NCBI RefSeq assembly: GCF_964340395.1
Contig: NC_135551.1
Span: 7,150,563 to 7,214,562 of the forward strand
Direction of reading: 5' to 3'
Source of the DNA: Glandiceps talaboti
Taxonomy: Eukaryota > Hemichordata > Enteropneusta > Spengelidae
Length of the DNA: 64,000 nt
Position numbers and translations under genes: made by a program. Of the stretch, positions 29,501 through 37,855 are shown one piece after another (position 1 is the first letter of the stretch; every line of letters starts with the position of its first letter). The notes beneath the pieces were generated by a model, which saw nothing but the letters and a program-made list of their open reading frames with translations, did not search any database and had not been told where the DNA came from.

Positions 29501-32500
29501 GAATAAAATGCATAAACCCGCTAATGTTAGTACGATTCACACTACGGTACAATCTTTCGGTAAATCAAAGGCAAAACCAGCCTATCCGTAATGTCGGTTC
29601 GGCCATAGAAGCATGTCGGAACTGCCAGGTTTTCACAAACAAACGATGCCGTGCCATTTTGCTATAATAAAGTATAAAAGTTCGACAAACACATGAAGTT
29701 GGCATTCAGTGTCTCTTTCGAGTATGTCTCAACCCAAGAGCGATTTGCGTAGTTGGTTTTATACTCCCGTGTCATGAAAAAAGTTGAACAGACTAATGTA
29801 CCTTTCGATAAAGTGGTGATGTTATCTCCGATTATCAGTTTCAAGTTCAATTTTACTCCAAAAACACTTTTAGTTTGTAGTTAGACATTGTAGACTGATA
29901 CATCGTATGACTACGATGAAAGCATGGATTTTCCAATATAACGGCCATGACGTCACAAACTATTGCTAGTTTTTGATGTCCTCAATAGGGAAGTATAGTA
30001 AGTCTCGTGTATCATGAAATTTTGGACTAACATGATGTCTACAGGTAGCTAGCTGTACACAAACTTTTCGTGTTTCGAAAGTCTAATTTATCTGTGGACA
30101 TTAAGATTGAAATAATTTCAGCTTTCCTAAGAATAATAATCAAAAACACTGGTTTTAAAAAACTGTTATGAGTTTCTTATTGGTGCTAATATTTTGTAGT
30201 AATAAATTGGCCTTCAACTTTCCTTTGACCACAAATACTTGTACTACTTGTTTGATATTATGATGTACATTGATTTTATCATTGAGTTACTCAGGAATAT
30301 AATTAGTTTGTCATGTAAATTTATGCTAATGTCAATATCATATCAACAAACCTGGGGAGAACACTGCAGTGACTAAAGCATTTCAATCAGGCAGCATGGT
30401 GTTTTTTACTACAAAACCAAGGTGACTATAGCGTTTCAATTAGGCAGCATAGTGTTTTTCACTACAGAACCAAGGTGACTGTAGCATTTCAATTAGGCAG
30501 CATGATGTTTTTTACTACAAAACTAGAGTGACTATTATAATAGCGTTTCTATTAGGCAACATTGTGTTTTTTACTACAAAACCAGAGTGACTATAGCGTT
30601 TCAATTAGGCAGCACGATGATTTTTTACTACAAAACTAGAGTGACTATTATAATAGCGTTTCTATTAGGCAACATTGTGTTTTTTACTACAAAACCAGAG
30701 TGACTATAGCGTTTCAATTAGGCAGCATGATGTTTTTTACTACAAAACTAGAGTGACTATTATAATAGTGTTTCTATTAGGCAACATTGTGTTTTTTACT
30801 ACAAAACCAGAGTGACTATAGCGTTTCTATTAGGCAGCATTGTGTTTTTTACTACAAAACCAGAGTGACTATATCGTTTCAATAAGGCAGCATGATGTTA
30901 TTTATGTCTCACACAAAATCTTCTGTTGTGAATTACACAAAAAAAAATACAGGCACTGATAGCATTTGCACTCGCCTAAAATGTTACACTTTATCTGAAT
31001 GTGAACAAAAATAAACAGCTTTGTTGTTTGAATCTTCACAGTTTCACTCAACAGTGAGGTTCATTTGTGTTCACAGTGAGACAAAATGTATCATTTACGT
31101 GCATGCGAGCTACCTGAGTCAGTATATTTGTTTGTGCACTTCAACACAAAAAACATTGTGTGGAATGTAAAAATCATTATGATTATGCCACCTAATTCAA
31201 ACTCTATAGTCACTCTTGTTTTGTAGTAAGTACTTAGTTTCCCTGATATCTTATAGGGGTTTTATTGGTAATCATTGTAGTAAAACACATAATGCTGCCT
31301 AATAGAAACGCTATAGTCACCTTGGTTTTGTAGTAAAAAAACACAATGCTGCCAAATTGAAATGCTACAGTCACCTTGGTCTGGCATCAATGTGATTGCT
31401 GAACTTCATTTATTTAGGGGGGTGGGGAGGGGGTCTGGCATCAATGTGATTGCTGAACTTCATTTTCAAACTATTAAACAATTTCGAAAACATTCATGAA
31501 AGTGATAACAGGTTCTGTATTTACTACTGAGATGTTGAGATGTTGAAATTTACTTCTAATATGATATACATAGTGCTGGTTTTTCGGTAGTATTTTAATG
31601 TGTTTACCATCATATTTTTACATTGCATCAATCATAGTGGTGTGACGCCTACAATTTTCATTATGGTTTACATGCATATAAACATGTCGATGTCGTACTT
31701 GTGAACGTTCCTTTAGGGGGAGGGATTTTTGTCCTAAACGAACAAATTTCGTTTATTGAGTGTATGCGACATTGTGCAATCGTCCCCAAGTCTAAATACA
31801 AGTTGTATGTGACACTAGACAAGTCTAAATACACTGTATGTGACACTAGACAAGTCTAAATACACTGTATGTGACACTAGACAAGTCTAAATACACTGTG
31901 TGTAACAGACAACAAAAATCCATTATACAAGCGACATAAACTATACTGTCTAAATGTACAGGTATCATTTTGAATTCAAGGACACATCTTACAGATTCAT
32001 TCTGTCAATGGACACAGATTCTCAAGGTTGCTACAATTTATTATTATCACGCCATGGTAATAATAGTAATACTGTCACTAGAGACCGGTATTACACTGCA
32101 ATTAGATCTACTCATTATAGCTGTGACGGGTTAAAAAAAAAAAGATGTATATAAATTCTTTATTCAAGAGATGTTGATTGCTATATAGTTACATACTCAT
32201 CCTTGATCAATAACAACAACTAATTCTTCACAAAAATACAAAATAAATATAGTGGACTGTGGTAATATCTATCCCTGGTCTATCTATCCCTGATATATCT
32301 ATTCCTGATCTATCTATTCCTGATATATCTATTCCTGATCTATCTATCCCTGATATATCTGTCCCTGATATATCTATTCCTGATCTATCTATTCCTGATA
32401 TATCTATCACTGATATATCTATCTATCCCTGGTCTATCAATCCCTGATATATCTATCCCTGGTTTATCTATCTCTGATATATCTATCCATGGTCTACCAA

Positions 32501-35500
32501 TCCCTGATATATCTATCCCTGGTCTATCAATCCCTGATATATCTATCCCTGATATATCTATCCCTGGTCTATCAAACCCTGATATATCTATCCCTGATAT
32601 ATCTATCCCTGATATATCTATCCCTGGTCTATCAATCCCTGATATATCTATCCCTGATATATCTATCTCTGATATATCTATCCCTGATCTATCTATCCCT
32701 GATATATCTATCCCTGATATATCTATCCCTGATCTATCAATCCCTGATATATCTATATCTGATATATCTATCCCTGATATATCTATCCCTGATATATCTA
32801 TCCCTGATATATCTATCTCTGATATATCTATCCCTGATATATCTATTCCTGATATATCTATCCCTGATTAACTAGACTCTTTACAAAATTTAAATATAAT
32901 AGATTAGTATTTTTTTTTAATTTTTAGTTTTTCAAATAACAAACAGGGCATTTGGATGAGGATTGGGTATTAATTTCTGATACTTAATTTATAAAGTGAT
33001 TTTATCATGACTTGTGAAATGTGAAACAACATACGCCAAGTCCTTGTTTGTAACTCAATACAATGAATTAGATTTGAATTAATAAATACATGTAAAATCT
33101 TTGTTATTGTATGCACAGTTACAAAGCTTTACATATTAATTTATTGAGTTACAAACAAAGACTTCACATATCTTGTTCCATGTTGATTTTTCAAGTAGGA
33201 AGCCATGACAAAATTGCTTTATAAATCAAAAATCCAAATAAACACCAAATCCTCATCCATATGGCCACGTTGACAGTTACAGTCAGCCTTGACATGACAA
33301 TATCAAATATAGCATTTTTTTTTTAATTAATTGTATTTCAGTGAGTTTATCTAACAGATATATGACAATAATGCAGACATCTGGGCCGAGTAAACATTAC
33401 AGTAGCATTCAATGCATGCAATTTTACTAATCAAAACATATTTATTGGAGTATGAGTGTTAGATGACAAAATCTTGTACTTGTTCATATACATGATTTTC
33501 GTTAAATCAATAATATATTATTTCAGTGACACTGCTAAGAAGACAAACTTGGAACACTTGTTCATCTACATGAAAACTTTGACTAATTAATTGTGATTTG
33601 TTCGAAATGTGTCTGTTTCTCAATCAACAGTGGAAGAAGAGGATTTGTGTATGAGACGTTGACTAAATTCAATACATTTTTTTCAGTGACAATCTTTGGC
33701 GACAAACTTGAAATGCTTATTCATCTACACAACTTGGACTAAATTCAATAAAATATTTTTCAGTGACAATCTTCAATGACTTGCATACTTTTTCATGAAT
33801 ACCATGTCAATAAAATTCAATAAAATATCTTTTTCAGTGACAGCAAGATGAAAATAATGTCGTATGTGTTCATCTATATGACTGTTATTAAATTCAATAA
33901 AATGTGTTTTTTAGTGACAGTCATCAATAACAAACATGGAACACTCATTCATCTATAAAATTTTTCCAAAATTCAATCACTATGTCAAATGTACAAGTCA
34001 TCAAATATGTATAACAGACTAAAAGCCTTACAATATTTACTTTCCTACATGTACAGATTCCTTCCTTTTTTCCATCAATTATTTCCATGGATGTAAATAG
34101 GGTTTTAGTGGATTTCCATTACAAATGTCTTTCATTTCATAAACACGTGCAGTAAATTTTTAAAAATTTAAATCGTTATTAATTATACATAACCAAATAA
34201 TTGGTTTTCGATATGACTGACTGTAGACATCCTGCGCTAATTTTTGAGAATTTCCATTTAAGTTGACTTCATTTTATACAACAAAACATAAAATATTTCT
34301 GATTTTAAACATGATCACACACATTTCCAAGTTGGGTGCTTGTGTGCTTCACGGGAAATGAGATGATGGTAAGTACATCAAAATACTACATACTGGAAAC
34401 CCAGCACCGCCTGTCACATTAGAAGTAAATTTTAATCATTTTCTCAACATCTCATTAGTAAATATAGAACCTGTTATCAATGAAGGTATGAAAGTTTTCG
34501 AAATTTGGTCAAAAGTGCGAAAATGAAGTTCAGCAATCGTATTGACATCAGACCCCCCCCCCCCCCCAACTAAGTTCATTTATTGAGCTTGTGTTAAATT
34601 GTGCGATCGTCCCATAATTAAACTCTACCACAAGAAATCATAAGACAGAATCCTCTACTCTACAAAAACCCTTGACATCTTTGTGACTCTGTGAAATTGA
34701 AAGTTTTATTAAAAATGTAGAAATCTGGTTTTACAATTTGAATAATACACACTAGTAATAGTACATATTTACGAAGTGTCTTTACAACGTATGTCATAAT
34801 CATAGCATAGTAATAGTACAATTTTTACCTCTTGGCACAAACCTCTAATATCACAATAGCCCTATATACATCTTTCACAACTCCCTACACTTTGTACATA
34901 CAATCCAATGCAGCCTCTGTAAGTATGACTAAAGCACATTCACATTCCCGTCTCTATCCTAGTGCGGTCCAACTATGGTTCAAATCTTGCCGAAGGGTAT
35001 ATAGTGAAATAGTAAGCCTTGAACCAGCAACCTACAGATTTCAAGCAGCCAATCTAACTAAATGACAAAATGGAACTCTTCAGATCTATATCAGCTCCTC
35101 ATATGAAAGACTCATACTATACATTTCCATCAATAAAGAACTTTTAAATACCAGAACACTGTAGAAGGCAAAGAAATTTTTTTTTCTTTTTTTTTCCTTT
35201 GACCTGCAATTTTGAAAGTAATATGTGAAGTATTTCACTCTCAAATGAGCCAATGTATGAAACGTCAATAGAAAATAATAGGAATTCATCTTTGTTGGCA
35301 GATCATTGTATTCAATTGAAGTCTTCCAGCAAAAAACACATCAATTCACCATGACATTCTGTTAACATAAACAGCGTAAATATCCTAGACACTGAAACTA
35401 GACATTTTGAACGGGGAGTGAAGGAAGTTATCTACATCCGGGCACTTAAACCATCACTGAACAGAGACGGAGGGTGATACAAACTTCCAGGCACATATGA

Positions 35501-37771
35501 CCCCTTATTAGGCTCAGGTGTCCATAAGGCCACATGTACTGAATAGTTGGTCAAACTGTTGACAAAGACTGATGTGTGCAGTTGTAAATTTCAGGAAAAA
35601 TGTTTAAGTTATGTTTTGGAACAAAAGTTAAATTGAATGCTATAAAATAATGGGGTTGAATTTAAAACCTTTTATTTCTATATCTCCTCATATCTATCTC
35701 AAGTTCTAGTCTCCTCATGAAGTGTGCATTCTCTGTAGTTGGTCTGATCTTCGTTTATTTTAACAAACTCAGAAAATAATATTCGTATACGTTGTCTATT
35801 TTTGCATAAAATAATTTACAGGTCCAGAGCTCTGTCTAGTCTTCAATCTGTCATAATTTCTATTTGACAAATGAATTATTGAAGCAGACACTGCTGTATT
35901 TTAAAGTGTCCTAATTTTTGTGTATTGACTACATGTACATCAGAAAAGTCAAATGCACATGTTGGTAATGGAACAAACTAAGCACATCACAGTTGGACAA
36001 GCAAACATTCACGCAAAACTACGTGAAAGTGTTATATATTCCCCACCTCCCCCCCCCCCAAAAAAAAAAGTGTTTTATTATGATGAACTATATCTTTTGT
36101 CATGCTCCTAAATTACATCTTTACTTCTACATACAAATGCATCTTAAATTTGAGACATTTTGTTGTTCTGACAATGTTTGTTCAGCTCCTGAGGGAAGTA
36201 TTTTCAAGAAGGGGTGTGTATCATAATACAATCACAGCTAATACAATTATTTTAATGGCACATATACAGAATCACTAAACATAAATTGCTACATGGTTAT
36301 TTCATTCTCTGTATTCCACAACAACTTTTGTACTCACTTCCATAAACATTACAAACTGATGAAACTAATGGCTTAGACACATAAAATTTGGTACACTGCA
36401 TGCCATTGTGAACACAAAACAATATTATGACAACTGACACTCATTGTAAATCTGAGTGTTGTCTGTTTGTCTTCACAACATGCTTATACTAACAGTGTGT
36501 GTAGTTTGTAAATGTACATATATAAGGAGAACGCCATTCAAAGAAATAGAGATATTTTCATAAACTCTAGGTTCTTCAGAGTCATTTCATGATTTGACAT
36601 CACCTACAATTACTTGTGATTTCTGAGAAACATCAAGTTGATCTTGATTCCTGAGTGGCTATTCCCTTCAATGTAAAGCATCTCCTTATGAATATTCACA
36701 TTTCAACCGTGAATATATTATTTTTGTTGACTCCCCAATGATGCAATATCCCAGAGGAAAGATACCTATAAAGGCACAAGAGTAACTGGATATTTCTCTG
36801 AAATCACAAGTAATCCTCTGTACCTGAAATGGCATACTAGTATTAAGGCCTATGTGCATCACAAAAAATAATGAATATATGATTTCTTGGTCAACACCAT
36901 AACTTCTGCTCCACACACTTTGCATGCATTACTAACAAGTTGACTTTCTCTTTCTATTTTCTCCCTCTACAATGAGGTGATATGCTATCGCAGGTGCTGA
37001 GAACTGTAGGTGATGTAAAATCATGAAATGACTATCCAGAACCCATAGTTTACGAAAATGACTTCATTTTCTGGAGTGACATCCCCAAGTTTAAGTATAT
37101 AACATTGAATCAGTGCGGTATCACTGCTTTGTTCACCATACCTTGCCACCGATGACGAGGCCAGCAGAGAAGTCATGTTTCTTGCCAATCTTACAGAGTA
37201 CCTCATACGTCTGTAATGCTAATTCTCTGGTGGGTGATATGATCAGTGCTCCTAACCCATCTATAGCACTCCATCGATTTCTAAATAGACATTCCAATAT
37301 CTTTTAAAAATATAACATGAAGAAAGATTACTACATCTTCAGTTTCTTAACATATCGAATATCTTTCAAAACAAAAAAGTGATCATTCGCACAAATTACT
37401 ATGTGATCATTTTTATTCTTTCCTATTTCATGTAGTTAAACACCTTTTGCTTATCCCACCACTTTCTTGAATCACTGTATGGACCCCACTGGAAAGAAGC
37501 CTTTGACTTTGTGGGTTATCCAAGTAATTCAACAATTTGTACTAGTTTTTATTTGTATATCTGTACTGTTGATCTTGTTGTTTTACTGAAATAAACTAAA
37601 CTAAACAGTCTGTTATACTCCATTCGTAACAATACTGATGAGACATTAGCAACGATTTAGGATTCATCTTTCAAAAACTTTCTGACTGTATGATTAGAAA
37701 TGTTTATTTATAACATAAATGTGATATAAGTCTAGATGTGTGGGCTCTCTCTCTCTCTCTCTCTGTCTCTG

Positions 37772-37855
<84 letters not shown>

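Larger units (their letters stand above)
9456..37141 (-). other. DDX10: DDX10 intron 3, about 27.7 kb
   Basis: Donor GTATGG next to 37142, acceptor TATCTTGTAG next to 9455. The flanking exons read ...VIGGK | DLKEESERI..., exactly as in the intact protein (human IIGGKDLKHEAERI), so no exon is missing. The intron is 30 to 50 times longer than most of the other introns in the gene. It is packed with tandem repeats and transposable-element remnants, listed separately. I found no nested gene on either strand. Confidence 0.93.

Noticed and set aside
32228-32875. Peptide-repeat ORFs SLIYL (plus) and GIDIS (minus)
   Set aside because: A 15-bp minisatellite is open on both strands because its period is a multiple of three. 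No splice or start signals.
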